Source of the DNA: Setoptus koraiensis
Taxonomy: Eukaryota; Arthropoda
Assembly (NCBI GenBank): GCA_048013815.1
Contig: CM106586.1
Location: forward strand, 19,778,001-19,842,000
Reading direction: 5' to 3'
DNA: 64,000 nucleotides
Part shown: piece after piece, positions 30,798 through 43,114 of the stretch
Position numbering within the stretch: the first letter of the stretch is position 1
How the letters are laid out: each line of letters opens with the position of its first letter
The notes under the pieces: model-generated
Told to the model about the DNA's origin: nothing
The model's database searches: none
The model's input: only the letters and a program-made list of their open reading frames with translations
Position numbers and translations under genes: made by a program

Positions 30798-33737
30798 ATG
30801 AAATCCCCACTGGCTCTTTCGACACTTTCAATCGCCATCTTGACAATCTGGACAACCTGTCAAGAATTATCGCTCATCGAGGCCCACCTGAATATCGGAC
30901 CTTTTGTAAACCCGATAGCTATCAACATTACACTGGATGGCGAACCCGAAACGGATATTTTAGTAACGGATACCGACGATTTCTTCTATCAGAACGAATT
31001 CAACGATCATTTGGTTGTTGGATTGAGGAGTAATGAAAAAAATGTTTTGCTTAGAGATAGTACGAATGCCACAAGTTACATGATGAAGACTGTGCACGCC
31101 AAATTTGTGTTCTACATTCAAGGTATAACCAACAATCAATTGACTTTCTACGATTCTCTAAGAGAGAAAGAGCTCGCCAGTAGCCCGAGGGTTAATCAAA
31201 GTTTGTGTGGTCAACAATTGCAGTATATGTTATCATCGGCAGAAACAGGAGCCTCACATATATCGCGAGGTACCAATCTTAACTTGATGCGAATATTAGA
31301 CTCGTTCGGTCGGCCAGGAGTCAGTGTATTCGAATCACAATTGATCTGGTTGGGCAACTATGCGCAATGCATGAACTCGAAGCTTTTGATTTTACCCGAC
31401 GGCAAGAGCTGGCGGAACCATGGATACCGAAATATGTTCACAACCAATGGAGCAAATGACCATACGAGCAATCCACTCGAGAAATTAAGCGACGACGGCG
31501 CCAAGCAACGACAGCCAACTTATGAAACTGTTCCCATGCACTATTGTTTCGGTCACTTCCGTTATCCAGAATGGCCGAATAGTAGTTTTTATGAGAGGAA
31601 CATGGTCATCAAAACTGGATTATGTCTGCCAGATACTTGCGATTCATTTAGCTACGAGTATCACAGAGAAAAAATATTAAAATTGGCTTTGTACAACTTT
31701 GGTCCTCGGCACGACAAGGGCCTTTACATGTCTTCGCTGTATTGTTTGCCGCACAAAGAATCGAAATTGCTCGATGCAAACAGCAATCCAGAATATATTT
31801 CATACATGATTTTTATAACTATTTGGTTGTTGATTGTTGGCACTTGTAGCTTGTATCATTTCTACCTCATTTTATGCAACGACTCTAGAATGAAGGGAGA
31901 AAAGAAGAGAGAGCTACAGTCGCAAATGGTGAACTTGATCACGGCACAACTCCAAAATGATGATGATAGTCCGCAGGAACAATTTGCCACAGTTAGCCAT
32001 TCGAAAAATTCTGAACGTTTACTAAGGGAAAAAATGCAGGCCGAGTATTTCTACAGACGCCTCGATCAAAATCGAGAGATGAAACGGCTTCGATTGACAG
32101 AAGAGGCCAAGCGTGTACCTACTATTGTTGGCATATTTTCAGTAATAAACAATTGCAGAAAATTGTTTTTCGTCAACGATCAGTCCAAAGACGCCAGCGC
32201 AACAATTGTTTCATCAGTCCAACAGAGACATAGTAGAATCGACTTTTTGGATGGAGCCAAAGGAATAGCTATGCTGCTCGTGGTATTTGGTCATTGTGGC
32301 TTCCTTATGATAAAGACAGCTTATACAACCGTTGAATTGAAGGGAATTCTCCAATTTAGCATCAGTGGATATGTGAATATGTTGCCAATTCTGATGCTCA
32401 ACATATTCATCGTTATCACAGGCCTATTGACATCGTTGCTGCTGTTTAAAAATGGTGACAGATTCGTTCAGAACCCCATCAATTGGATTGCGATAACCTT
32501 GGGCAGGTATCTGCGAGTCGTACCGATGCTGCTGCTAGTTACTTGGACATTAAAGGCCACCAACGCAGTAGCAGGTTATGGACCTCTATGGGATTATGGC
32601 ACTTCCAATGTGTCACATGCCAAAATTTGTCAACAAGAGCCCTGGTGGTTGGCCTTATTTTTACTGAATAATTTTCGGCAGATGAATTTGCAATGCGCCG
32701 GTGTCGCTTGGTATCTGGCAACAGATTTTCAGTTGTTTCTCATTACAGCGCCCTTCCTGATACTTATTTCGAAACGACAAAATCTGGGCTATTTAGTGTG
32801 CTTGGCCGTCATTTTATTTGGTCTAATCAACGGGGTCTTAGTTCTGATGTGGGCACCAGTTGGCAAGCTCATTTACTTATACAGGATACCCTATTTTGTT
32901 ACATTGTTTGATGCCTGGCACTACTATCACGCAATGCCCTTCACTAGATGCGGACCTTATTTCATGGGCCTCATTGTGGGGCACCTCATACACCGTTACA
33001 ATAAAGGCAAGCTCAGTATCGACCACTGGTCAATGAAAGCGATGGTATTTTCGGTCAGTGGGCCCTCGGAGAAAACACAGAGCACAACTGCAGCTTGGTT
33101 CGCGAAGGAAGAAGCCGGTGAACGTCATGACAGCCTCAAGAGTAAACTCAAACATTGGCTGGTTAGCTCTTTCAAGGCGCATTCATTTCTGATTATTCTC
33201 GCCGTCACTTTTGCCTTTTGCGGTAGTCTACCCAATTATATATTTAACGACTATTTAAATTATCAAGGTACTTGGAATGAACTCAAGCAACGCTTCGTTT
33301 TGGCTCTTTTCCACAGTCTCTCTATGCATGTGTTCTGTACTTTTGAAGCAATCGTCCTGTTCTTTTGCGCCATTGGCTATAATCGTTTTAACAGCCTGCT
33401 TACACTTAGGGTATTTCGGCCCATATCGCGCGCATCATTATCAATTCTATTATTTCATCCTATATTCATAGCTATCACGTCAAACAGTGAAGGATTTGAA
33501 GCAGGAAACCTCAAGGCCATGTTTATATGTTTATTTGGTGTGGGCCTCGTTTCTGTGGTTATCCCCATGATCATTTGTGTCATCTTTGAATATCCACTTG
33601 TGAACACAATCGAGTATTTAATCAAAACTCAATTGTATCGGACAACAGGCCAACAAGCCCCGAGGCCGACTTCCCATCATGGTCTAAAAAGCAACAATGC
33701 AGATTCAGACCCTATCTCAGATTGCAACGATGGATAA
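30798..33737 (+). CDS. NRF-6-like membrane acyltransferase, copy B
   Basis: The paralogue of copy A is a single exon of 979 residues with the same architecture: signal anchor, Cys-rich NRF domain, first span, charged loop and AT3 domain with the K-x10-H motif (K488, H499). All NRF cysteines are kept. Similarity is mosaic: about 240 to 480 is nearly identical, while a short ectodomain block (about 203-240, four residues longer here), the first AT3 helices and the last third differ clearly. Both copies look functional. The AATAAA of copy A is changed to AATTAAA-like sequence here. Substrate unknown. Confidence 0.92.
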   Translation: MKSPLALSTLSIAILTIWTTCQELSLIEAHLNIGPFVNPIAINITLDGEPETDILVTDTDDFFYQNEFNDHLVVGLRSNEKNVLLRDSTNATSYMMKTVHAKFVFYIQGITNNQLTFYDSLREKELASSPRVNQSLCGQQLQYMLSSAETGASHISRGTNLNLMRILDSFGRPGVSVFESQLIWLGNYAQCMNSKLLILPDGKSWRNHGYRNMFTTNGANDHTSNPLEKLSDDGAKQRQPTYETVPMHYCFGHFRYPEWPNSSFYERNMVIKTGLCLPDTCDSFSYEYHREKILKLALYNFGPRHDKGLYMSSLYCLPHKESKLLDANSNPEYISYMIFITIWLLIVGTCSLYHFYLILCNDSRMKGEKKRELQSQMVNLITAQLQNDDDSPQEQFATVSHSKNSERLLREKMQAEYFYRRLDQNREMKRLRLTEEAKRVPTIVGIFSVINNCRKLFFVNDQSKDASATIVSSVQQRHSRIDFLDGAKGIAMLLVVFGHCGFLMIKTAYTTVELKGILQFSISGYVNMLPILMLNIFIVITGLLTSLLLFKNGDRFVQNPINWIAITLGRYLRVVPMLLLVTWTLKATNAVAGYGPLWDYGTSNVSHAKICQQEPWWLALFLLNNFRQMNLQCAGVAWYLATDFQLFLITAPFLILISKRQNLGYLVCLAVILFGLINGVLVLMWAPVGKLIYLYRIPYFVTLFDAWHYYHAMPFTRCGPYFMGLIVGHLIHRYNKGKLSIDHWSMKAMVFSVSGPSEKTQSTTAAWFAKEEAGERHDSLKSKLKHWLVSSFKAHSFLIILAVTFAFCGSLPNYIFNDYLNYQGTWNELKQRFVLALFHSLSMHVFCTFEAIVLFFCAIGYNRFNSLLTLRVFRPISRASLSILLFHPIFIAITSNSEGFEAGNLKAMFICLFGVGLVSVVIPMIICVIFEYPLVNTIEYLIKTQLYRTTGQQAPRPTSHHGLKSNNADSDPISDCNDG

Positions 33738-36700
33738 TTAAAAAAAAAAAAATCAAGGGGCAAATTGTAATTGGGTCACTTGGTGGTGAATTAGATTTTT
33801 ACCTAATAATGATGATCAGTGATGTTTATCAACACAAGAATTTATTTCGCCCCGAACATAGAGTATGTGTATATATGACATACAGTTTTTTAATTAAATT
33901 TTGCATCCAGTTAGTTAATCCTATCTTCGTTCTCAACCACGATAAAAGCAGTAAGTCACTGTAAACACTGCCGGTGTCCAAGAGCTTACTGGCCGACACA
34001 AATAAGGCGACATGAAAATCGACGTCGACAGCTATCGGTTAGAGGTGATTTTTTTTTATCTGGACAGCCAAAACTGCAACTTTTTATTCGAGCACGTCGC
34101 GGTCCGTGAATCTGTTCGTTGGTGTTTGCTCCACTGAAACTTTATGGTCGAGCACTGCAAACCAAATATTTTCCCGCCGAATCGGGTATCCCCATACACA
34201 TTCATAATCAAGCGTTCATTCTATTGCTATAGATATGATTGATTATCACTGAAAGCGTTTCGTATTATACAACAAACTTCGACCATTATATATGCTCATT
34301 TGATCTTTGCGAATACAGACAGACACACGCTCACTATACATTAATTTAGGGCAATGACATACAGGAGAAGAAATGGCTTGTGCGACTCTTCGCCGAGAGA
34401 ATGAGGAACTCTGAGTGGTCAACATAAATCCCACAGAGACTCGTTTCACTCCTGAGGAGGGCAAAGGAGTTCTCCGAACTAAAAATACCAGTCTTTTAGG
34501 TCAAATACAAACCATACGCAAAGCTTTCCATACCACGGTTGATTATATGGGATTTATTGTAAGGGGCCTACCATAATGAAGAGCCTAATGATGATCCTTT
34601 ATGGCAGATCACGTTCTTCACCGAACATCGGCAAATTTGCTCCATTTCCTTCTTTGCATTTTTCGTTTCGGTCAGCGCAGACCGTGTTGACGTGGCGGCG
34701 GACATCATTCGGATTTGGTTCTGAGGTACCACAATGTGTTCAACCCAACCCTTTGAACGAGGATCGGTGAACCGATTCTCTTTTTTTTTGCCCGATTCGG
34801 GTGATTTTCCTTGTTCTGGAGGCTAAACACGCATTTCTATTTTACTTTAGAACCGTGCTACACGATCTGATGAACCTGATGCCTTTTTCTAGATAAATTT
34901 TCAATTAAATAAACCTAAACCACTTGAGATCTGCTGGCGATGTTCGCAATTGAGGACGAGGCCTCAAACATTGTAGATGATACTATGAGACGTGCTCAAT
35001 GCAACCCAAATTGAAACGGTCCATCTTAAAAGCCTCCTTCAAACTATCATTACAATCCGAACTTCGCGATAGAAAGGCTCATCAGCAATAGCTGATCTCA
35101 AGATTGTGGGCCTAATTTCATCTAATTTCAGTGGATGATCTACTTTCTACCCTGAGTGGCATGATGAGAAGCTAAATTGGAGTGAGCCACTTTTTAGATG
35201 TGCGGCTTGTTTTGCCCCGCTCATTGTCGACCTGGTTGAGCGAGAAAAAATGTTGAACCCAATCAAGAACTTGATGCTCGATTTCAAAATCTCTTGATTT
35301 TCGAAAGAGCGTTTCAGCAACACTAACGCTGCTTTTCTGATTGAGTCATCCAGATGACAGTCCTGGTCGCAATTCCTGGTCGGGAGGGTCTGTCCTCGTG
35401 GGTTTATACCTTTTATATTTACCTTTTTTATATATACCTTTTGCACGTATTTCCAACCTTCGGTGCCTGCACAAAGATTCACACAAGAAAGTACTCGACA
35501 GACCAAGTGGGCCAGAGGCCGACAATGTACCCAAAAATCTGTACTTTTTTGATACTCTAGCAGAGATGTGCATTCGTGGTTTCCCAGAACCCTCATTAGA
35601 ATTGGTTATGTTGGTTACGAGTGTCACTCAAGAATTGATCAATAATTAATACAAACAACCGACATGTACAATAGATGGATGTAATTGGGGGTGACTGTGC
35701 AAGTATAACAACGAGAACGGAGTTTTTCATGCAACAATTATAAAAAAAAAAAATAATTTGGCCCCAAACTGATGGACGAGCCTCAGTTACAATTGCTCTT
35801 CTCAGTACTATCGCTCTACTCATTAGTATTGTCAGATTCTGATCGAGCACGGAAGAGTGGTGGTAACTGGAAACCGGGCCAATGCTCAATCGGTCAAACT
35901 TTGGCACTCTCAACAATCAATGAATGAGCAAAGAAAAAAAAAATAATTCCTAGCCTATTACTGATCCAAGTCCAGTTTAGTTTTATTTTGACAAAATGCA
36001 GAGTGTGAAGCGCCCCCACAAGCGATCATTTGGGGGAGTTTGAAGTGAGTGAGAGCAATCACCATCGGTTATGCCGACATTTTGTTGGCCATCATTCAGA
36101 GCGAGTGTTTGCGATCAAATATATCAATATATATATATAAAGACTCTATTTGCGTGCCGTTTTTCTACGGCAAATATCTCATGTTATCTATGGTGGGAGC
36201 ACGTGTCTGGCATACTTGCTCAGATAAAAGTTAATCCCCTCGAACCGAAGCTCTATCACTCTTAATGAATGGGGTTCGTTGAATGTGCGGCGAAATGTTG
36301 CCTCGCGGCCGCCATGATATCACACCAATGTGAGTGATCTACCTAAATGGTTTAGACGGACTTAGTCGGTTTGGACACGCAGTTGAGGCGCGAATAACAA
36401 CCACCAAAGCAGCGCCACCAGGCCATGAAGGTTAGATGCCCCAAGCATAAACAAACATGAGAGCCCAATTGGACGTTTGAGTTGGCCTTGTTCGCCAGTG
36501 GCATCGTTGTTCGCGCAACAACAACAACACCAACAACAACAACAACAACAGTAAGTATCATTTGAGTGGCGAAAGACATTTTGACAAGCTCATATTGGCT
36601 GCTCTATAGTGCGCATGTCGCACGGGGGCCCCAACTAAACGAAATGGACTTGCGCATACACATATTGATATTGTTTGTGCGTCTATTGAATACTGCGCTA

Positions 36701-37056
36701 CAATGGGATTTGCACTAAGCCAAACAAACAATTTCGGGGCTGCTGGTGTGGTTGTTGCGAGAGGCCCGTTAGTTGGAGTTCGCTGAGCCTTGAGTAATGA
36801 CGTGCTCGTGTTGGCGAAACTAGCACCACTTAGTATGATGTAATTGCACAGTCGATGCGATGTCGGCTAATCATTTCAACTTGTCTCTATTCATTTTCGC
36901 GTGTCGCATTCGCTAATAGATAGAGCAGCCAAAATTGCCGTCAATGCTGTTATGACAGTGAGCTAATTACAGTTATCATTTTGTTATAACAGTTTGCTGG
37001 CAGCAACCGACTAGTTTGTAAAATCGATTTGATCGTCGCCACAAGTAGCAGCCACA
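33738..37056. other. Intergenic DNA, no recognised gene
   Basis: The first 250 bp are the tail of duplication unit B. The rest has only short overlapping frames with no family resemblance; the longest minus-strand frame (35147-35596, 149 codons) overlaps comparable plus-strand frames and is not convincing. A CAA run lies at 36516-36550. Just before the RRM gene, TTATAACAG at about 36983-36991 could be a 5'-UTR acceptor. Confidence 0.5.
36516..36550. repeat. (CAA)n microsatellite
   Basis: A CAA run interrupted once by CACC. Confidence 0.85.
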
Positions 37057-40000
37057 ATGATCGCCGATCAGCTAATTGAATCGTGCCCCACCGACAGCAT
37101 TGAGGCCAACAATTCGAGCCAATACGACACACAACACACAACGACAACAACACCGGCCACGTCAAGCGACGACAGCAACAAAATGATGGCGACGGATCGC
37201 GCCAACAAGACCGCGCCCGCCACAAAAGATAAGCTCCGTCTTCATGTGTCCAATTTGCCATTTAAACTAAAACGTGAACAATTGTGCAAGTTATTCAAGA
37301 GTTTCGGCGAAATAATCAAGGCTGAAATAATTTACAACGAGCGCGGCTCAAAGGGCTACGGTTTCGTCACATTTGTGTCCAGTTCGGACGCGCTGAAAGC
37401 CCTGAAAAAATTAAACGGCCACCAGCTGGGCGAGCGCAAATTGATCATAAACTTGGCCACGCCAAAAAACAGCAACAGCAGCCCGCCAGAGAACAATGGC
37501 ACCACCATTTCGGACAATAGCGGCCAGCGCCGAGTACAAGTGCACGGCGAACGGTCAAGGGGCCCCTGCGAATCGACACGAGAGTGGTCACAAGAATCGA
37601 CGGGCTGCCGGCATCGAGCGACTGCCGCCAAACATACGGCGACCAGAGTGGCCGACAAACAGCAGCGGCCCAAGTGTGCCAGACCCGAAGCGACCGGCCC
37701 CAACGGCAACGCAAATCAAGCCACGGAGGGCGGTGGCTGGTCCGCCGAAATGGCCGAAATGGCCGACTCGGCCTCTGGCTGCGACTTTTATCGTGAGCAT
37801 CCGACCGCTCGCTGGCACGACGAACAGCGGCACAGCCACGAGCCCGGAAACTCTCCAGAGCCGGCCCACAAGCGTATGCGTTTGGGGCCCCAGTGGACGC
37901 TGGCCAGCTCGTGGACTGGCCAGCGGAGCCCCAGCGAGCCCGATCAGAACAGGTACGCTGGCGGTTCGGAACGCGTGAGCTCCACCACAACGATAACTAA
38001 CTGGTCGGCGGCGATGCAGTGCGGGCCGCAAGTCGGTGGCGCCAACGGATCGTCGGCAGACAGCGCAGACTGCGGGGCCCTGCCGGTGCCCACGCAGATC
38101 ACTTGCGACGGTGAGTGTTGGCATGCAAAGAATGATGGATCAAGATGCCAAAGTAGCCGAAGTGGCAGCGGCTCGCCAGATCTGCCGGCCCACGGGCCAA
38201 AGTGCAACAACTGTAACAATGGCCTGGCCAAGTTTGGAATAAATAACGACGACAACAACAACAATGCCGACAACGGCGACACCAGTGACAACAGCGGCGA
38301 CTACGACGACGACGACGACGACAAAAGTAAACGTAATGAGATTCAGACAAGCGATAAAAGCACCAACGGCGACACCTGTCCCCCCTCACCTATGTTACAT
38401 AACTATTGCTGTGATTGCAACGGGGCCAGCGTGGGCGCTGATAATAATGCGGCCGCTTACACGACGACGACGACGACGACGAGACTCGCCAGTCAAGCCA
38501 AGCAGCGTGATGGGGCCAATGTGATGTTGTTGTCGCCGCCGTCGTCGTCGTCATCGATCAATAGCAGCGACGCAAGCGGCCCAACTGCTTACAATAACAA
38601 CAATGACAACAACAGCACAACAGCAGCCACTTTTAGTGCCACCACAACGCAATTAAATGATCACCATATCGCACCATCCACACCTGTTATGAGGGAGGCG
38701 CCAGTGGCACTTGTGCCGGCGACAGGCCGCCAAGTGAGCTTGACATCGACGCCGAGGAACAACGACAGTGGCAGCCTCAAACACAGCAACAGCAACAGCA
38801 ACAACAACATCAACAACAATATCAACAACGACAGCGACACCGACGACAACAACAGCGACAACAACAGCGACAACAACAGTGACAGCGACACCGACAAGAA
38901 AAGAAATAATCGCCCACCAGATCAGCCGACCAACGGGAGCGGGCCCCCTGACGGTGACACGGCGCAAAGTGGGGCGCAAAAAGTGAGAGCGGCAATAATG
39001 CGTCGCAACAATCAGCGAGGCGCCACCAGTGATAGCGTAAATAAAAATAGCAACAGTGTTGCCGGCCAAAACCACACAAGCAATAATAATAATCGATCTT
39101 CGTCCTGTTGCCCGTGCTTGTGTCGGTCGGTGGCGCCGCCTAGACAGCGACACCGGCCAACCGGCACCACAAATAATGGTCATGCGGTCGTTAGGCACGA
39201 CAACAACCATACACTGTCCATTAGAAATGTCAGGAAGTGCCCCAAATTGGAGGCGCGTGCGGGGCCGCCATCGTGTTGCCGGCTGCGCGCTGTTTATTGT
39301 CAAATGGCCGGTTTGAGGGGCGAGCCGGCAGTGACGGTCGCCGGCAACAACAACAACAACAGTATCAAGAACAACAGCACCATCAACAGCAACATCCAAG
39401 GCGGCCAATTGCAAACACGAGTGGCCCGAGAGAATAGAGAGCGACTGCCAGCGGGGGCGCTCTATTCTGGAAATTTGTTTTGTGATCATCACCAGAACAA
39501 TGCCAAGCATGGCAATCATTACAACAATAACAATAATTGGCGTTTTGTTGCCAGCGACGGGTTTGCGAGTTCGGGCCCCACGAATTGTCCAGCGACTTGT
39601 TTGCCAGTGTTGCGTCACAACAACCGGGCCTCAGTGGGTCAGCAGCAGCAGCAGCAACACATCAATTGTGTGCCAATGACGAACAATAATATTAATAATA
39701 ATATTAATTCAAATGTCGCCAACCAGGCCAGTGATAGATATAACATAATTAGATTAGGCTGCGCTAGCTGCTGTCAGATGTCGATTAACGGTCCGCGCCA
39801 CTCGGTTCATTACAACAAGAAGAAGAGGCGACGCAAGGCCAATTTAGATTGGCCGCTGTGCGCCCAAATGCCGTCCAAACGATTACAGCAACCGACCAGC
39901 CGATACTGCACGGCCGCCGAAGGGGCCGGAACGGACCGAAAGAAGGGCGACAAGTTTCATTATTATCGGCGCAGCGCACCGTCGGAATGGTCCGGCTCGG

Positions 40001-40440
40001 AATCGTTGTCCTCGGCGGAATTGTCGGCTGCCTCGTCGGAATTGTCGGCTGCCTCGTCGGAATTATCGGCTGCCTCGTCGGAATTACCGGCTGCCTCGTC
40101 GGAATTACCCGCTGCTGCTGCGGCGGCGGCCGCCGCCGCCGATCTGTCGACGGCAGCGAAAAGGGCGCGACATGTCAATTCAATTTGCAGCCCAGTGACA
40201 GCAGCAGCGGCGGCGGCGGCCCCCTCCGTTGGAGCTGCTGTCGTCATGGGGCCCGCTCACATGCACGGCCGGCCAATGAGGCCGCACTCGCACCATTCGA
40301 CCATGGAGCCAGCACAGCAATCGGGCGACATATCGGCCAGCCACCACAATGAACAGCTCACCTGTCATCATATTATTGGCAACAGGGATTGTTTGGCGTG
40401 CGTGACCAATCAAGTGGCGATAATTCAGAGGAAATCATGA
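37057..40440 (+). CDS. RBFOX-type RRM protein with a very long low-complexity tail
   Basis: The single open frame has 1127 codons. Residues 60-136 form one RRM: RNP2 LHVSNL (62-67) and RNP1 KGYGFVTF (99-106). The stretch EIIYNERGSKGYGFVTF is the signature of the RBFOX (Fox-1) splicing-factor family, and the Phe of LPFK matches the residue that reads the GCAUG element. After about residue 136 the conserved Fox-1 C-terminal region is missing. Instead there are roughly 990 residues of Asn/Ser/Thr/Gln/Asp runs, a five-fold seven-residue repeat (ELSAASS, from 40018) and a poly-Ala tract. The tail DNA is also open in other frames, so the true stop is uncertain; a spliced, shorter product is possible. 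RRM identity is firm, the full tail is not. Confidence 0.7.
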   Translation: MIADQLIESCPTDSIEANNSSQYDTQHTTTTTPATSSDDSNKMMATDRANKTAPATKDKLRLHVSNLPFKLKREQLCKLFKSFGEIIKAEIIYNERGSKGYGFVTFVSSSDALKALKKLNGHQLGERKLIINLATPKNSNSSPPENNGTTISDNSGQRRVQVHGERSRGPCESTREWSQESTGCRHRATAAKHTATRVADKQQRPKCARPEATGPNGNANQATEGGGWSAEMAEMADSASGCDFYREHPTARWHDEQRHSHEPGNSPEPAHKRMRLGPQWTLASSWTGQRSPSEPDQNRYAGGSERVSSTTTITNWSAAMQCGPQVGGANGSSADSADCGALPVPTQITCDGECWHAKNDGSRCQSSRSGSGSPDLPAHGPKCNNCNNGLAKFGINNDDNNNNADNGDTSDNSGDYDDDDDDKSKRNEIQTSDKSTNGDTCPPSPMLHNYCCDCNGASVGADNNAAAYTTTTTTTRLASQAKQRDGANVMLLSPPSSSSSINSSDASGPTAYNNNNDNNSTTAATFSATTTQLNDHHIAPSTPVMREAPVALVPATGRQVSLTSTPRNNDSGSLKHSNSNSNNNINNNINNDSDTDDNNSDNNSDNNSDSDTDKKRNNRPPDQPTNGSGPPDGDTAQSGAQKVRAAIMRRNNQRGATSDSVNKNSNSVAGQNHTSNNNNRSSSCCPCLCRSVAPPRQRHRPTGTTNNGHAVVRHDNNHTLSIRNVRKCPKLEARAGPPSCCRLRAVYCQMAGLRGEPAVTVAGNNNNNSIKNNSTINSNIQGGQLQTRVARENRERLPAGALYSGNLFCDHHQNNAKHGNHYNNNNNWRFVASDGFASSGPTNCPATCLPVLRHNNRASVGQQQQQQHINCVPMTNNNINNNINSNVANQASDRYNIIRLGCASCCQMSINGPRHSVHYNKKKRRRKANLDWPLCAQMPSKRLQQPTSRYCTAAEGAGTDRKKGDKFHYYRRSAPSEWSGSESLSSAELSAASSELSAASSELSAASSELPAASSELPAAAAAAAAAADLSTAAKRARHVNSICSPVTAAAAAAAPSVGAAVVMGPAHMHGRPMRPHSHHSTMEPAQQSGDISASHHNEQLTCHHIIGNRDCLACVTNQVAIIQRKS
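40018..40109 (+). repeat. 21-nt tandem repeat inside the RRM gene
   Basis: Consecutive copies of gaattgtcggctgcctcgtc plus g, encoding ELSAASS and then ELPAASS. They are followed by GCT/GCG/GCC codons for a poly-Ala run. Confidence 0.9.
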
Positions 40441-41327
40441 CGACCATCCAACGAATATGAAATGAATAAGGGCGCCTATAAGGGGGCGGCCTAATTTCGT
40501 TTGCTGCCCCGGTTGCTATTATGATTTATTTCGTTTCTTTGCCAATTGTGTCCGGTTTGGTTCGGCCCGGTTCGGCCCGGTTTGGTTTGGTTGGGTGCCG
40601 TTGGGTTTGGTCAGGTGAGCTGTAGCGAGCGCGTTGCGTCATTGGCATTATTGGCGTCATTGGCGTCATTGGCGGACAGCCAGGCGAGGACAAGAAAATG
40701 CAACTGACAGACTGTTGACACTGCAAGCTGGCACACAAACAATTAATTGGTCGAGTCAACAAGACGACAGGTCGGCCGGTGAGCGCCGACGACAACAAAT
40801 GTGTCTTAGTTAATTTGTGTGTTACCATTTGTAATGTTCAATCTAGACACTGTCCGATCGGGACAGCTAATGAGCTGCCAACTTATTAGCAGCCGGCGCT
40901 GGCGTAGCAGAATAAACATCATTAATAACATCCATTAATAATCATACACGTGCTGGCATACATTATGTTGCGCCGGCAAGCGAGCGTAAATGTGCGAATA
41001 TATGAGCGACCAGTACAGGTGTATGAGAGCCAGTTTTCTGTCTCGGCAAACCGACTTGAGCCGAATTGAGCCAAACAGACCGTATAGCACCGTTGTTGCG
41101 CGTGGCGCGAGCTCGTTAGCGTCGGGCCGCCGGCCCGCCAGCCGCCGGCCCGCTATCCGACCGGCCAGTTAGACAGCTAGTTGAAACTGACTTACTTTTA
41201 ATTAATATCAGATATTTGGGTCCGGCCCCCTGCCTGCTCGGCCGGCGTCCGCCCGCGTGTCTGTTTGCGTCCGTTTGCGTCTGTTTGTGTCGCCCCCGTA
41301 TGTATCTGTATCCATCTACGTGTACCC

Positions 41328-41403
41328 GTTGTTGTTGTTGTTGTTGTTGTTGTTGTCGTCGTCGTCGCTGTTGTTGTCGTCGTTGTTGTCGTCGACGTTG
41401 TTA
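41328..41403. repeat. (GTT)n / (GTC)n microsatellite
   Basis: A GTT run grading into GTC units. Confidence 0.9.
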
Positions 41404-43114
41404 ACACAACGCAATAAACTCGCCGGAATGAAATTAAGTAACACACACACAAAGTAGATTTTTCTCGCTTCTCGCAACTATTTTCGGTGGCAAACATCCA
41501 TCACACACACACGCACTATCTGGCTCTGTTGGTCGATTATTATTATTTCGCAGAGATTATTTGTTTGCAAATGTTGCATAGCTTGCACAACACGACGACA
41601 ATGGGCCAACTGCGCGACATTGCCACCCACAATGGCGCGCCCCAAAGCCCAAATTCGGCCCCAGAGTGCATTTGATGAAAAACTCTCAGCCACTGACTTT
41701 CACCCACTTTTATTCCATTATTCACAATGCCAGAGGCAGCTGATTTGAGTCCTCGCAGCTAGGTGTGAGCGCCAGTAATTGTGTTTGTAATGTTAATTTC
41801 GGCGACACAATTTTGTTGGACACACAACATGGGCACACCACTTGTGAGTTGTGTGTGTGTGGAGGACACAACTAATTCCACTCTATCTATCTTGCCACAG
41901 AGCTAGTTACCTGGCGGCGACAGTGGTCCCAATGCACTCGTTGTCAGCGGCGAGCCAGAGAAAAAAAAACGCCACAAACAGGCTCGATATGCGCCCACGA
42001 GGCGCCCGAGCTCGCATTCAAATTTACCAGTTTGTGTTTGGGGCGCCATTAACTGATTTGTCGCGACCGAAACATGCAGGCTGCATGTCGCTACGATACA
42101 TGCCGCCATGTTCGCATTCATGCCGTTATGTTCGGATACAAACCGGCAGTGACCGAATGTGCTGCCGGCGAGCAAACACAACAGATCGGATATATTCAAA
42201 TTAGCTGGCCCGCAATTGCATATGACACAGATGCGGGATTTGCGCAGTATTGCTCGTTTCGGCCCCGATATTGCGCGGCGCCAATGTGGCCCAATCATAA
42301 CGACAATGTTATGCCAATGTGCGACTTTCATCATTATTTTGTGCGCCCGTTACGCCCTGCTGAACAGCGCCAGATTTGATAGATTAATTAGCACACTTGA
42401 GACACTGGCCCCCATGAGCCAACCGCTGAGGCCCGTCACTGGGGCCATATTTGTGTGTTCGTGCTCACTCGTTGCCATCTCCTATTTTCGCTTCGATTCG
42501 TAATTCCTCGGAGTGACATTTCGCCTTGGCTGTTGTCTGATTAAGTTGGTTTGAGTAATAGTTATGTGAGCCGTTATACAAGCTGCCGCACCACAGTACA
42601 ATGTGTATGCCGCCAGTTAAATAACTGTTATATCTCAATACATCAATATCAATAAACCGCTAATCACATTGGCACACAACTCAAAATGGGCCCACTGACG
42701 CCGGCCAGCGGCCAGCCAATAAAGTACGTGTTGTGGCAACTGGTGGACCACGTTCCGGTTGTTGGTGCAATTGGAAATGGCTCGCACTCTCGCTCTCTAT
42801 GAGTATTGCCTCTTTACGCTGAATAGAGAGTCTATTAGAGGGTCTCTACTAGAGAGCCAGCGCCAGCCAATGGTAATATATGTTGTTGTTGTTATGAGGT
42901 CATCATGGTATATATCTAAGATAATGAGATGATAAAATGATAAGCCTATTTATCATTCGAATGGGCCGACGCTCGAGCGAGCGCATCAAACATTAGCTCG
43001 GCGCCACCACAAAACTCTCTGGCTGGAAGCGAGCGTTTGCCTTCAGGGACGGTTCGGCCATTTCGGGGCCGCTCCGTCGGGCATTGATGGACTGCTGCCT
43101 GTATCAATGGGAGT

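Noticed and set aside
35147-35649. Overlapping frames of 93-149 codons on both strands
   Set aside because: They overlap each other, have no family resemblance and show no supporting splice or polyadenylation context.
38653-39618. Minus-strand 321-codon frame inside the RRM gene
   Set aside because: It mirrors the CAA/CAG-type codons of the sense frame (Val/Ala/Ile runs) and has no recognisable domain.
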